From the NCBI GenBank assembly GCA_020849625.1, contig JADLFV010000104.1, positions 1 to 50,076 on the forward strand: a DNA stretch of 50,076 nt, read 5' to 3'. The notes beneath the pieces are model-generated. The model saw only the letters and a program-made list of their open reading frames with translations, searched no databases and had not been told where the DNA came from. This DNA comes from Phycisphaeraceae bacterium (GTDB taxonomy: Bacteria; Planctomycetota; Phycisphaerae; Phycisphaerales; Phycisphaeraceae). Every line of letters begins with the position of its first letter. Position 1 is the stretch's first letter. Below, piece by piece: positions 36,019 to 45,655 of the stretch. Made by a program: the position numbers and the translations under genes.

Positions 36019-37059
36019 ATGTCCATCACCGAAATCGCCAAGCTGGCAGGGGTCTCCACCGCCACGGTTTCCCGGGTCATCAACAGTTATCCCAATGTCT
36101 CGCCCCGCAGCGTCAAGCGCGTTACCCGCGCCATGGAGGGCATGGGCTACAAGGCTCAGCCGCGCGGCCGCGGCGGAAGGCGCAGCGAGCTGGACTGCGT
36201 CGCTCTGCTGGTTTCTTCCCACCACATGCTCGATCCCTATGCCTCCACCGGCCACTTCTTCACCCTGGCGGTGGAGCAGGCCCTGCGTCAGCGGCAGTTG
36301 GGCATGATCCTGACTGACATCGCCGGCTCAACGAGCCTGCCGGAGTACGTGCTGCGGGGCAAGGTGCGTGGCGTCATCGTCACCGGCCACAATCCCAAGT
36401 CCGAATTGGTCGAACAACTGGCCAAAGTTCCGCACGTCTGGCTGGCCTCGCACCGCACCAGGAGCGGTGACGTGGTGCTGTCAGGTAATGAGATTGTCGG
36501 TCGTCTTGCCGCCGAGCACCTTCTGGGACGTGGACATCAGCGCATCGGGGCCTTGAATCTGATGCCCGACGCAGGAGCCAAGGTCCGCATCCGCTTCTTT
36601 CGCATGTTCATTGAAGAAGCTGCGCGCTGCTTCCGCGGCTACCTGGGACCCGACGAGGTGGAGAAAGCCTGGCAGGAAGACCTGGACATGGATTGGCTGG
36701 AAGGTGAAGTCAGCGTGCTTATCGAGCAGATGCTGGCTGATCCCCAGCGTCCCACGGGCCTGTTCGTGCCTTCCGACTTCCAGGCGGCGATCGTTCAGCG
36801 CGTGCTTATCAAGCGCGGCCTGAAAGTCGGCGTCGATCTGGAGATCGTCAGCACCGACATGGAAAAAGGCGCTCTGCTGGGTTTGTATCCGCGCCCCACC
36901 ACCATCGACCTCAATCCCCGCGCCATGGGAAGACGTGCGGTCGAGCACCTGATGATGCGCATCGCCAACCCGCAGCACGAGCGCGTGCAGGTGGTGCTGG
37001 AGCCGAAGCTGATTCCGGGTGACGAATTGCGTCAGGACTGGACTGATGCGTCCGCCTGA
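36019..37059 (+). CDS. LacI family regulator, module 1
   Basis: 346 residues. The LacI helix-turn-helix is at the very N-terminus (ITEIAKLAGVSTATVSRVIN), with a hinge region thereafter, then a periplasmic-binding-type effector domain (VRGVIVTGH, HVWLASHRTR, GNEIVGRLAAEHLLGRGHQ, IDLNPRAMGRRAVEHL). It is a clear paralogue of the regulator at 43622, sharing the same domain lengths and the GNExVGRLAAE segment. It probably controls the following LamG, pseudopilin, sulfatase and FG-GAP genes in response to a sugar. Confidence 0.93.
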   Translation: MSITEIAKLAGVSTATVSRVINSYPNVSPRSVKRVTRAMEGMGYKAQPRGRGGRRSELDCVALLVSSHHMLDPYASTGHFFTLAVEQALRQRQLGMILTDIAGSTSLPEYVLRGKVRGVIVTGHNPKSELVEQLAKVPHVWLASHRTRSGDVVLSGNEIVGRLAAEHLLGRGHQRIGALNLMPDAGAKVRIRFFRMFIEEAARCFRGYLGPDEVEKAWQEDLDMDWLEGEVSVLIEQMLADPQRPTGLFVPSDFQAAIVQRVLIKRGLKVGVDLEIVSTDMEKGALLGLYPRPTTIDLNPRAMGRRAVEHLMMRIANPQHERVQVVLEPKLIPGDELRQDWTDASA

Positions 37060-37145
37060 TGAAAGTGGCGGCTTGAAGCTTGCGTGAATCACTGAACCAT
37101 CGCATGGATCGACCTGTGTCTTCAACCTTTTTCAGGAGAATGAAC

Positions 37146-38228
37146 ATGTCCCGCTCACTGCGTTGCCTGACTGGCAGCATTGCCATGATTTACTGCTGTG
37201 CATTGACCGTGCATGCTGAAACCGTCGCCCATTGGGCCTTCAATGAAGGCGCAGGCCAGACGGCCGGCAATGCCGTCGGCAGCGGCACCATGAACCTGCA
37301 ACTGGGTTCGACCAGCGATCCCGACGCCAGCGACCCGGCTTGGGTCAGTGGTGGCGTCAACGGCGATGTCAACAACACCTACCTGCTCAAGTCCGGCTGG
37401 ACCGCTGCTGATGAAACCGCCCTGGCACTGGCGGACACCTCGTACAGCATTGAAACCGTCGTCAGTCTCGACAGTCTGCCCGGCATTGGCGGCAGCTTCA
37501 GCGACAAGGCGATGGGTCTGGTGTTCTTCCGTGACCTGGGGGACAGCAGCTACAAGTATCTGCTGCGACTTTATGCTGGTAACACCACCGACGACTTGTG
37601 GGTCGGTTACTACAACACCGACAACGGCAACCTGGCGGCCTACAACATCCATGCCGCCAACGACGGCGACACGCTGACCGCCACACTCGACCGCCAGTAT
37701 TACGTGGCAGCCATTTACGACAAAGACGCCGGCTCCATGCAACTGATCGTCCGCGACATGGTCACCGGTCAGCAGGCCAGCAAGACCGCCGCGGGGGTCG
37801 TCACCAGCGCCTTGTCCGCTTCGCCCGACATCCTGTTCTATGCCGCCGCCGAAAGCCCCGCCCGCAGTCTCGACGGCACCATGTACGACCTGCGCATCAG
37901 CAACAGCGTCGTGCCTGAGGCCCAGCGCCTCTACAACGGCAGCTTCTTCCCCGGCGACGCCAACAACGATGGCCTGGTCAACCTCTCCGACCTGCAGATC
38001 CTCGGCGACAACTGGCAGTCGGTCACCGCCACCTGGGCCGAGGCTGATTTCAACAACGACGGCACCGTGAACCTGTCCGATCTGCAGATTCTCGGTGACA
38101 ACTGGGGCTTCGGCGCCAGCCCGGATATCTCCTTCGATGAAGCATTGGGCCAGGTTTCCATCCCCGAGCCGGCCACCTGCCTGATACTGGGCGCCGGCTC
38201 AATCCTGATGATGTTGCGTAAGCGCTGA
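37146..38228 (+). CDS. LamG, dockerin-like and PEP-CTERM surface protein
   Basis: About 360 residues: signal peptide (RSLRCLTGSIAMIYCC and on), a LamG/concanavalin-type jelly roll (VAHWAFNEGAGQTAGN to TMYDLRISNS), two EF-hand-like dockerin loops (GDANNDGLVNLSDLQILGDN and DFNNDGTVNLSDLQILGDN), and a PEP-CTERM sorting signal (IPEPATCLILGAGSILMM, LRKR). It is expected to be exported and processed by an exosortase and may bind glycans. The ATG at 37146 has AGGAG seven bases upstream; earlier Mets are too close or lack a site. Confidence 0.9.
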   Translation: MSRSLRCLTGSIAMIYCCALTVHAETVAHWAFNEGAGQTAGNAVGSGTMNLQLGSTSDPDASDPAWVSGGVNGDVNNTYLLKSGWTAADETALALADTSYSIETVVSLDSLPGIGGSFSDKAMGLVFFRDLGDSSYKYLLRLYAGNTTDDLWVGYYNTDNGNLAAYNIHAANDGDTLTATLDRQYYVAAIYDKDAGSMQLIVRDMVTGQQASKTAAGVVTSALSASPDILFYAAAESPARSLDGTMYDLRISNSVVPEAQRLYNGSFFPGDANNDGLVNLSDLQILGDNWQSVTATWAEADFNNDGTVNLSDLQILGDNWGFGASPDISFDEALGQVSIPEPATCLILGAGSILMMLRKR

Positions 38229-38239
38229 GCGTTCCTCCG

Positions 38240-38270
38240 CCGAGGGCCGCTTGATCGTGGCCCTCGGTGT
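38240..38270 (+). terminator. hairpin after the LamG gene
   Basis: CCGAGGGCC (38240-38248) and GGCCCTCGG (38259-38267) form a perfect 9-bp stem with a 10-base loop, followed by TGTTT. It lies 12 bases after the stop codon and before the pseudopilin gene, so it may partly uncouple the two. Confidence 0.55.
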
Positions 38271-38317
38271 TTCAGTCCTGAGGCCCCCACCCTGAAGCCT
38301 ATTGTGGAGATAGCGCC

Positions 38318-39139
38318 ATGAAATGTCGCTCTGCTTTCACTCTGATCGAACTGCTGGTGGTCATCAGCATCATCGCCCTGTTGATCGCCATCCTGTTGCC
38401 GGCCCTTACCAAATCTCGGCGCATCGCATTGGACACCCAATGCCTCTCCAACCTGCGCCAGCTTTCAGCCTCCGGCGCCGCTTACTCGGTTGACGTCAAA
38501 GGCTATTTCCCCCACCAGACGGGCTACAACACCGTGGTGATCAATGCCCAGAGCGACCCGCGATTACTGGTCGGCAGCAGTGCCGGCCCCGTCGAGCCTG
38601 ACAACTGGGTGAACAACATCTATCCCTATGTCAACAGTGACAAGCAGTCGATGGTCTGCCCCACCGTCGAATTGGCTGAGACCAATGCCCTGCTGTCGCC
38701 CACCGATGAGGATGATTACTCCTACTGCGCCAACGGCGTGGTCAGCAGTTGGCGATTCGACAGCATCCGCGCTCCGCACGGCCTGGTGGCGTATCACGAT
38801 AATCCGGCTCGCGGCAACTATGCGGTCATCCGGCCGCATTATGTCACGGCGGCCGAACCCTGGGGACCCAACGGACGCGGATGGTCCGGTTGGATGCGAT
38901 GGAACAGCGGCGGTCTCTTCGGCATGCAACACGGTGATGACAACGGTGGTATGGGCAGACCCGGCGGCTACGACAGCCGCACCTATGGCTTCGTGGACGG
39001 TCACGCCCTGCTTGCCAAGGGCGATGAGGTCACCAGTCTGTGGTTCGGCCTGCTCATCGGGGGAGGGCTCGAAGACGCCCAGGAACCGCCGGTGGGCGGC
39101 TACGGCAGCGACAGCCGCCGTGGCGTCATCAACTGGTAA
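38318..39139 (+). CDS. pseudopilin-like protein with prepilin N-terminus, module 1
   Basis: 273 residues. The type IV prepilin-like start ([20 protein letters not shown]) is followed by a globular domain ending with [14 protein letters not shown], a His/Asp-Gly C-terminal motif common in planctomycete DUF1559-related proteins. The residue before the Phe is Ala rather than the usual Gly of prepilin peptidase sites. GGAG precedes the ATG. Such proteins are numerous in this group and their role (surface fibre or substrate capture) is unknown. The module 2 counterpart is at 46865. Confidence 0.88.
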   Translation: MKCRSAFTLIELLVVISIIALLIAILLPALTKSRRIALDTQCLSNLRQLSASGAAYSVDVKGYFPHQTGYNTVVINAQSDPRLLVGSSAGPVEPDNWVNNIYPYVNSDKQSMVCPTVELAETNALLSPTDEDDYSYCANGVVSSWRFDSIRAPHGLVAYHDNPARGNYAVIRPHYVTAAEPWGPNGRGWSGWMRWNSGGLFGMQHGDDNGGMGRPGGYDSRTYGFVDGHALLAKGDEVTSLWFGLLIGGGLEDAQEPPVGGYGSDSRRGVINW

Positions 39140-39214
39140 GATGCTCCACCGACGCCTGGTCGCGATCAGAACTCCCATAGCCTGAATCATCAGGTCAAAC
39201 TTCAGGACAATCCC

Positions 39215-40627
39215 ATGCGACATCCCCTTGTCGTCGGCGCTCTGGCCTTAACCACCTCTCCCACCACCATCCTGGCGCAATCGGCTGCTCCCGCCCAGCG
39301 CATGCCCAACGTGCTGGTGATCATCTCCGATGACGGCGGCTACGGCGACTGGGGATGCTACGGCGTCAATGACCTGCGCACGCCCAACGTTGATGCCCTG
39401 GCCCGCGACGGCGTGCGCATGACCAACGGCTATGTCACTGCCTCCGTGTGCAGCCCTTCCCGCGCGGGATTACTCACCGGCCGTTATCAGCAGCGCTTCG
39501 GGCACGAGTGCAACATCGTGGACAGCCCCGCCCCGGCTGAGGGTTTCACCGTCGAGCAGGTGGGCTTGAGCGTGGATCAGAAAACCATTGGCAATGCCAT
39601 GCAGGATCTCGGCTATCGCACCATCGAGATCGGCAAGTGGCACATGGGCAATCACGAGCATTTTCTGCCGTGGAACCGCGGGTTCGATGACTGTTACGCG
39701 TTGCCGGAGGGCGGGCGAAACTACTGGCCGTACCTTGATGGCGTCGCCTGGCCCAAGTACATCTTCGTCGAGAAGCGTCCCCAGCCCGAGCAGGACATCA
39801 CCTATCTGACCGATAGCCTGTCCGATGCAGCCGTGCGCTACATCGAGAACGCCCGCGACGATCAGCCCTTCTTCATGTACCTGGCCTACACCGCTGTGCA
39901 CACGCCGATGCAGGCCAAGGACGAGGACATGGCTGATTTCGACCAGATCGACGACAAGCAGCGTCGCACCTATGCGGGCATGATGAAAGCGATGGACGAC
40001 GGCATCGGTCGCGTGCGGGCTGCCCTCGTCGCCAAAGGTCTGACGGACAACACGTTGATCTTCTTCATTAACGACAACGGCGGCGCGACCAACAACAGCT
40101 CCACCAACGGCCCCCTGCGCGGCAGCAAGGGCACCAAGTGGGAAGGTGGCATCCGCGTGCCCTTCATCATCACCTGGCCCGGCCGACTGCCCGCGGGGCT
40201 GACCTATGAAAAACCCGTGATTTCACTGGACATTCTGCCCACCGCCATCGCCGCGAGCGGGCAAACCTGGCAAACCGACAAAGCACTCGATGGCGTCAAC
40301 CTGCTGCCCTACCTGACCGGTGACAACGACGCCGATCCGCACGACGTGCTGTTCTGGCGGCGTGGTGTGGCGGCCGCGATGCGCGAGGGCGACTGGAAGC
40401 TGATCCGCGTCGAAACGCTCGCGCCGATGCTGTTCAACCTCGCTGACGACATCGGCGAAACCACCGACCTGGCTGGCAAGCACCCCAAGCGCGTGCAGCG
40501 CATGCTGGAAAAGCTTGACGCCTGGGAAGCGGAACTGGCCCCGCTGCGCTGGAACGAACTGGACCGCTGGTCGCAGTGGCAGATCGAGAAGCACGCGCCG
40601 GCCGCCGTCGCCGCCGGCAGCAACTGA
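39215..40627 (+). CDS. exported sulfatase (S1, formylglycine type)
   Basis: 470 residues. N-terminal signal peptide (to about ILAQSAA), then the alkaline-phosphatase-like sulfatase fold: NVLVIISDDGGYGDWG with metal ligands Asp39/Asp40, the maturation motif CSPSRAGLLTGR with Cys79 converted to formylglycine, GKWHMGNHE, and FFINDNGG. It should remove sulfate esters from polysaccharides outside the cytoplasm. A formylglycine-generating enzyme is not in the window. It fits a glycan-degrading module with the LacI regulator upstream. Confidence 0.94.
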   Translation: MRHPLVVGALALTTSPTTILAQSAAPAQRMPNVLVIISDDGGYGDWGCYGVNDLRTPNVDALARDGVRMTNGYVTASVCSPSRAGLLTGRYQQRFGHECNIVDSPAPAEGFTVEQVGLSVDQKTIGNAMQDLGYRTIEIGKWHMGNHEHFLPWNRGFDDCYALPEGGRNYWPYLDGVAWPKYIFVEKRPQPEQDITYLTDSLSDAAVRYIENARDDQPFFMYLAYTAVHTPMQAKDEDMADFDQIDDKQRRTYAGMMKAMDDGIGRVRAALVAKGLTDNTLIFFINDNGGATNNSSTNGPLRGSKGTKWEGGIRVPFIITWPGRLPAGLTYEKPVISLDILPTAIAASGQTWQTDKALDGVNLLPYLTGDNDADPHDVLFWRRGVAAAMREGDWKLIRVETLAPMLFNLADDIGETTDLAGKHPKRVQRMLEKLDAWEAELAPLRWNELDRWSQWQIEKHAPAAVAAGSN

Positions 40628-40664
40628 CACGCAGCCCCGCCTAGTTGATCACAGGAGTATGTGA

Positions 40665-43373
40665 ATGTCCCGTTCCTCATCGCGCCGTACGATCCAATGC
40701 TGTTCCGCCCTGCTGCTGCTGGCTCTGTTGCTGCCGCTGTCCGCGGTGATGGCGGCCGAGCGGCCGATGCTCACGCTGTCGTTCGACACGCTCGATGCCG
40801 CCCAGTGCAAGGCGGGCACGCTGGTCAAAGGCGTCAGCGAGCGAGCACTGCAGTTCACCGTGGCGACCGATTACGTCCCGGTTGACCTGGGCAAGCAGCT
40901 CAACGCGCAATTCACCCTGAGCGTATGGGCCAATCCCTCGGAATATCCCGACGCCTCCGGCCAATCGTTCACCCAGGACGCACCGATCACACTGGCCACG
41001 CTCAACGGCACGGACAAGAAGCCCAGCGCGGTCTTTCGCATCACGCTGGGCAAGCTTGAGTTCGCGTTCTTCGACGGCAAGGAATGGATCGAACTGACCG
41101 GCACCTCCAGGCTGGAGATCGGCCAGTGGTATTACACCTCCGTCGTGCGCAACGGGACGGCGCTGAGCATCTTCGTCAACGGCAAGATGGAAGCGACCGT
41201 GCCGGTGCAATGCCCCATCCCCGTGACGCAGGTGGTGCCCGGACGCTGGGGCGGCAATCGCAAGTTCCTGGGCCTGCTCGATGAGTTGTGCATCTACGAC
41301 CGCGCCCTCGGGGCCGAGGTGCTGACGCAGATCATGGCCGAGCAGAACCGCACGCAGGTTGACACGTCCAGGCAGTTGGAAGCATCGCCGCGGCAGAATC
41401 GCTTCGGCAAGTATCCGACGCTGCGCGTGGGTGAGGACGTGGTGCATCCGTTTATCTCTGCGCTTTACATGAGCACCATTCCCGTGCCCTGGAGTGCGGC
41501 CGACCGCTTCGACCTGCTCAGTGCCGCCAACGTCAGCCAGTTCGGCACGCGCACCGCATTGCATCGCGCCCTGCCCGACAACGCTGGTCAGATTCCGATT
41601 TACGATGAAGGCCAAACGCTCGAAGACCTGCCCGGGCTGCGCCATCAACTGATCCTGCGCAACGACGGCCTGTTCGACCTGGTGGCCGAAAGCGACTACA
41701 CGCCCTACGGCACCAACATGTTGGTCTATCTGAAAAACGTCGGCAAAGTCGGCCAGCCCCACTTCGCGGACGCCATGCCGCTCTACATCAACCGCACCGA
41801 CCTGCGCGGCGCGATCGAAGGCAAAGCCACCGGCTGGTACGTCGGCGATGTCGATGACGACACCGTGCCCGACCTGCTCGTGCAGCAGATCGCCTACGAC
41901 GCGCCCGCCAATCCCGACGGCTCGTTCTGGAACGGCAAGGAAAAAACCAACCAGGGCAAAGGCCGCGGCTATGACATTGCCGGCCACTGGCTGGGTAATC
42001 AAGGCACGTCGAAACTCATGTGGGCCAGGGGGCAGATCGACACCCAGGGTCAACTCTCCTTCGATGTGCCGAAGATCGTCCACTATCGCCATTACGGCTT
42101 CGCCCTGCAATGGAAAGCTGCGGCCGGCGATCGCGCCACCTGTGCCATGCAGTTGCAGGGCCAGACCTACGTCGTCATGTCAGGCGACACCGATGCCATG
42201 ATGGCGGCACCCGTGCACATGGTTGACGGCGAACTATTCGCTGACGACGCGGTCAACCTGCTGGCTGACGACGCGCGGCTGAAATACACCTACTATCCCT
42301 TCAAGCTCACGCCCTGCGATATCGACGGCGATGGGCAACAGGAAATCGTCGTCGATGGCAACCCCGCCCGTGTCACCGTGCTCAAGGGCACTGACGTCGG
42401 CCAGTTCGTCGAAACCGCATCCATTCAGATGAAAGGTGGTGCCGTTGCGGTCGATACGCTGGCTAATCCCTGCCGCGAGGACTGGGACGGTGACGGCAAG
42501 CTGGACCTGATCGTCGGCGATTCCTCCGGCTATCTCACCTTCTGGCCCGGCACGTCCGACCCGATGATCTATGGCACGCCCGTCTTCATGCGCAGCGCCG
42601 GCCAGATCATCCAGATTCAGGCCGGCGACAGCGGCTCGATCCAGGGCCCCACCGAACGCCGCTGGGGTTACCTCAATCCCACCGTCGGCGACTGGGACGA
42701 TGACGGCAAAACCGAGATCATCAGCAACGACATCAACTCCCACCTGTGTCTCTATCGCCGCACCGGCGATCCGCACGAACTGCAAGCCCCGATCCGCTTC
42801 ACGCTCGACGGCAAACCTTACGTGCCCGCATGGCGCAATCGACCGGCCATCCTCGCCAGGGCGATCAATTTCAACAACGCCAACCTGCCCGCCATTCTGC
42901 ACCTGGACTGGGACGGTGACCTGGCTGTGGCAGTGCCCAATTCACTGGGCAGCACTGAACTGGCACGCATCGAGAAGCTCAAGTACAAGGACGGCAACGC
43001 GATTCGCCTCTGCGGCCCCGATGGTTTGTGGGGACGCACCAAGCTGGCGGTGGCGGACTGGGACGGTGACGGCGACTGGGACGTGGTCTTCGGCTCCAAC
43101 TCCACGCTGCAGGAATACTATCTGAGCCCTGACAACAACCCCGGCCGCGGTAGCGCAACGCCCTGCCTGTTGGAAAACATGGGCAGTGCAAGCAACCCGG
43201 TATTCGCAAGCACGAGGCCCATCCGCCTCAGCGATAACACTTACATCAGTCTCGGAGGTCACAACGCCTCCGCCATGCCTACCGATCTCGACGGCGACGG
43301 CCAACTGGACCTGGTGGTGGGCGCTGAGGATGGTAAGGTTTATCGTTTCCTGCGCAGTGAACTGAGCTGGTGA
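40665..43373 (+). CDS. exported LamG plus FG-GAP/VCBS repeat protein
   Basis: 902 residues. A signal peptide (SALLLLALLLPLSAVMA) is followed by a LamG-like domain (about residues 35-220, ending GLLDELCIYDRALG) and a seven-bladed-type region of FG-GAP/VCBS calcium loops: DVDDDTVPDLLV, DIDGDGQQEIVV, DWDGDGKLDLIVGD, DWDDDGKTEIIS, DWDGDGDWDVVFG and DLDGDGQLDLVVGAEDG. It could be a carbohydrate-binding or lyase-like protein; I see no certain catalytic site. ACAGGAG lies ahead of the start. It is the last gene of module 1. Confidence 0.85.
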   Translation: MSRSSSRRTIQCCSALLLLALLLPLSAVMAAERPMLTLSFDTLDAAQCKAGTLVKGVSERALQFTVATDYVPVDLGKQLNAQFTLSVWANPSEYPDASGQSFTQDAPITLATLNGTDKKPSAVFRITLGKLEFAFFDGKEWIELTGTSRLEIGQWYYTSVVRNGTALSIFVNGKMEATVPVQCPIPVTQVVPGRWGGNRKFLGLLDELCIYDRALGAEVLTQIMAEQNRTQVDTSRQLEASPRQNRFGKYPTLRVGEDVVHPFISALYMSTIPVPWSAADRFDLLSAANVSQFGTRTALHRALPDNAGQIPIYDEGQTLEDLPGLRHQLILRNDGLFDLVAESDYTPYGTNMLVYLKNVGKVGQPHFADAMPLYINRTDLRGAIEGKATGWYVGDVDDDTVPDLLVQQIAYDAPANPDGSFWNGKEKTNQGKGRGYDIAGHWLGNQGTSKLMWARGQIDTQGQLSFDVPKIVHYRHYGFALQWKAAAGDRATCAMQLQGQTYVVMSGDTDAMMAAPVHMVDGELFADDAVNLLADDARLKYTYYPFKLTPCDIDGDGQQEIVVDGNPARVTVLKGTDVGQFVETASIQMKGGAVAVDTLANPCREDWDGDGKLDLIVGDSSGYLTFWPGTSDPMIYGTPVFMRSAGQIIQIQAGDSGSIQGPTERRWGYLNPTVGDWDDDGKTEIISNDINSHLCLYRRTGDPHELQAPIRFTLDGKPYVPAWRNRPAILARAINFNNANLPAILHLDWDGDLAVAVPNSLGSTELARIEKLKYKDGNAIRLCGPDGLWGRTKLAVADWDGDGDWDVVFGSNSTLQEYYLSPDNNPGRGSATPCLLENMGSASNPVFASTRPIRLSDNTYISLGGHNASAMPTDLDGDGQLDLVVGAEDGKVYRFLRSELSW

Positions 43374-43621
43374 AACAACAGCAAGAGTCACCATGATTAT
43401 CAGACCAAAGGTGGAGATGTGCTGCATTCTGGCAGCCAGTGTAAAAATATTCAGAAGACGCCAACAATCATTTTATTCTGTTATTTAATATCTTATAAAA
43501 TATTTAACCCAAATATGCCACCATGGCATTCAGAAACTAAATGGATCACTTTCTTATTATTTTCTGAAAGTATGACAATTCTTTCTTGACTTCACGCTAG
43601 CTCCGCGTTAATCTGGTTGCC
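43374..43621. promoter_or_regulatory. AT-rich gap before the second LacI gene
   Basis: 248 bp, no gene. Like the gap before the first LacI gene it is abruptly AT-rich (43440-43590). TTGACT at about 43588 could be a -35 element but a good -10 at standard spacing is not clear. It separates the two modules. Confidence 0.5.
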
Positions 43622-44629
43622 ATGTCCATCGCAGACGTGGCAATCCGTGCCGGCGTTTCACAAGCGACCGTCTCGCGCGTGATCAACGACAACAACACAG
43701 TCTCGCAGGACATGGCCAATCGCGTGCGGCAGGCCATACGCGAGTTGCACTACCAACCCACGCTGCGCCGCCGGCGCCATCCCGCCACGCGCGAACCGGT
43801 GGCGGTGCTCATCGTGCACCAGAATCAGTTCCATCACTACACCTCCAGTTGTTCGTTCATGCTGCTGGGTGTCGAACAGGCCCTGCGCGACAGGCAGATG
43901 GACATGATCCTGGCCCACGTCGGTGATGCGGACGATCTGCCGCAAGCCGTGCTGAGCAAGCAGGTCAGCGGCCTGATTCTGATCGGTCACCAACCCAGCC
44001 AGGAAGTACTCAGCGCTCTTGAGGACATCCCCACCGTCTGGCTCACATCTCACCACGACGTCAGCGGCGACATGCTGCTTTCCGGCAACGAAACCGTCGG
44101 CCGTCTGGCTGCTGAATATCTGATTGAAAAGGGTCACAAGACTCTGGGCGTGCTCAACACCCTCGGGCCCAATCCGGTGGTTGATCTGCGCTGCCAGTAT
44201 TTCACCTTCGTGAGCGAATCGCGCGGCTGCACCGTGCGCCAGTACGTGTCCGACCGTGATGCGATGTTTCGCGAAACAACCAAACTGGACCTGGACCTAT
44301 TCGAACGCCAGGTCGCTGAGCAGGTCACCCGGATGCTGGCTGACGAACAGCGGCCGACCGGATTGTTCGTGCCCATGGATTTACAGGTGGCGATGGTTTA
44401 TCGCCTGCTGGACAAGCACGGCGTCAAGCCGGGCAAACAGCTTCAGATCGTGGGCACCGATGACGAAAAGGGCGCCCTGATCGGGCTGAACCCGCGCCCG
44501 GCCACGGTCAACATCGGCCCGGTCACCATGGGCCGCCATGCCGTCGAACAGTTGTTCCGTCGAGTCGATCACCACGAGGAACGCCGCGTCCGCGTCACCG
44601 TGGAACCCCAGTTGATCCCGGGCGATTAA
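43622..44629 (+). CDS. LacI family regulator, module 2
   Basis: 335 residues. Helix-turn-helix IADVAIRAGVSQATVSRVIN at the N-terminus, then a sugar-binding-type domain (VSGLILIGHQ, TVWLTSHHDVSGD, GNETVGRLAAEYLIEKGHK, VNIGPVTMGRHAVEQLF). It is aligned almost end to end with the regulator at 36019, which supports duplication of the module followed by change of specificity. It probably controls the five genes downstream. Confidence 0.93.
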   Translation: MSIADVAIRAGVSQATVSRVINDNNTVSQDMANRVRQAIRELHYQPTLRRRRHPATREPVAVLIVHQNQFHHYTSSCSFMLLGVEQALRDRQMDMILAHVGDADDLPQAVLSKQVSGLILIGHQPSQEVLSALEDIPTVWLTSHHDVSGDMLLSGNETVGRLAAEYLIEKGHKTLGVLNTLGPNPVVDLRCQYFTFVSESRGCTVRQYVSDRDAMFRETTKLDLDLFERQVAEQVTRMLADEQRPTGLFVPMDLQVAMVYRLLDKHGVKPGKQLQIVGTDDEKGALIGLNPRPATVNIGPVTMGRHAVEQLFRRVDHHEERRVRVTVEPQLIPGD

Positions 44630-44746
44630 CGCCCTTTTGGTTTTGGCTCTCGACAATCCGTCGCAGGCACAGCGCTGTTCGGTAAGCACTGTTGAATCGT
44701 CTAGTCGTGTTCGATTGTTCCCGTATCACCCAGGAGGAAAAGTACC

Positions 44747-45607
44747 ATGCAACGCACGTTCTTCACACTTGGTCTGATGTGTACGCTGGCCCTGGCCGCG
44801 GCTTCCGCCCGTGCCGCTCTTGTGGCTCAGTACCAATTCAACGAGGCGGCCGGCCCCACAGTGGCTGACAACATCGGCTCAGCGGACGGCACCGCCACCG
44901 CCGGCGTCAGCTTCGTCACCAGCGGCGCGGGCGTCAGCCCCGGCATCATGGGCAATGCCGGAAGCTTCGACGGCGTCAGCTCCGCGGTCAACTTCGGCAC
45001 AGGTGCTCACCCGGCTTCCTTCGATCTGGGCACCGGCGACTTCACCATCTCCGGCTGGATGAAGATGCCCACCAATACCGTGATTGGCGCCTTCGGTAAC
45101 AAACCCTTGTTCCAGAACATCAACTATTCCGGTGGTGGTTGGGTCTTCGAGGTCGGTCGCTCCGACCGCAGCTATGCCGGCAAAGTCTTCTTCACCGTCG
45201 GTGGCGGCAGCAGCGCCGTGTTTAGCCTGACCCAGGCTTTCTCCGATGTCCGTCTGGATAACAGCACCTGGCACTGGATTGCCGTGACCAACAGCAGCGG
45301 TGCTATCAACATGTACGTGGACGGCGTGCTCCAGGTTGACACCGGCGCCATGCAGGTCGGAACCAGCACCGCCACCTCGCCGGCCGCCACCGAAGCTCAG
45401 TTCGGCGCTCGCGGCATCGCCCAGGCCCTGTTCGACGGCCAACTCGATGACTGGCGTATCTATACCGAAGCGCTCAGCGGCACGCTCGACGGCAACAACA
45501 CCCTGACCGGCGGCGGACTGTATGACGTCTGGCAGGCGCCCGAGCCGGCCACCCTTGGGCTGCTGGGAATCGGTCTGGTGACATTACTGCGTACACGGCG
45601 GCGTTAA
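44747..45607 (+). CDS. LamG and PEP-CTERM surface protein, no dockerin
   Basis: 286 residues: signal peptide (FTLGLMCTLALAAASARA), LamG jelly roll (ALVAQYQFNEAAGPTVADN to GQLDDWRIYTEALSGTL), then directly a PEP-CTERM tail (APEPATLGLLGIGLVTLL, RTRRR). It is a tandem paralogue of the next gene, sharing segments such as FGTGAHPASFDLGT, but lacks its dockerin-like loops. AGGAGG precedes the ATG. Confidence 0.9.
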   Translation: MQRTFFTLGLMCTLALAAASARAALVAQYQFNEAAGPTVADNIGSADGTATAGVSFVTSGAGVSPGIMGNAGSFDGVSSAVNFGTGAHPASFDLGTGDFTISGWMKMPTNTVIGAFGNKPLFQNINYSGGGWVFEVGRSDRSYAGKVFFTVGGGSSAVFSLTQAFSDVRLDNSTWHWIAVTNSSGAINMYVDGVLQVDTGAMQVGTSTATSPAATEAQFGARGIAQALFDGQLDDWRIYTEALSGTLDGNNTLTGGGLYDVWQAPEPATLGLLGIGLVTLLRTRRR

Positions 45608-45655
45608 TGTGTTTGCATGACCTCGTGACTTCACCTTATTGACAGGAGAATCGAC

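Noticed and set aside
40677..42110. 477-codon minus-strand frame
   Set aside because: It is antisense to the LamG/FG-GAP gene, whose signal peptide and calcium loops are clear.
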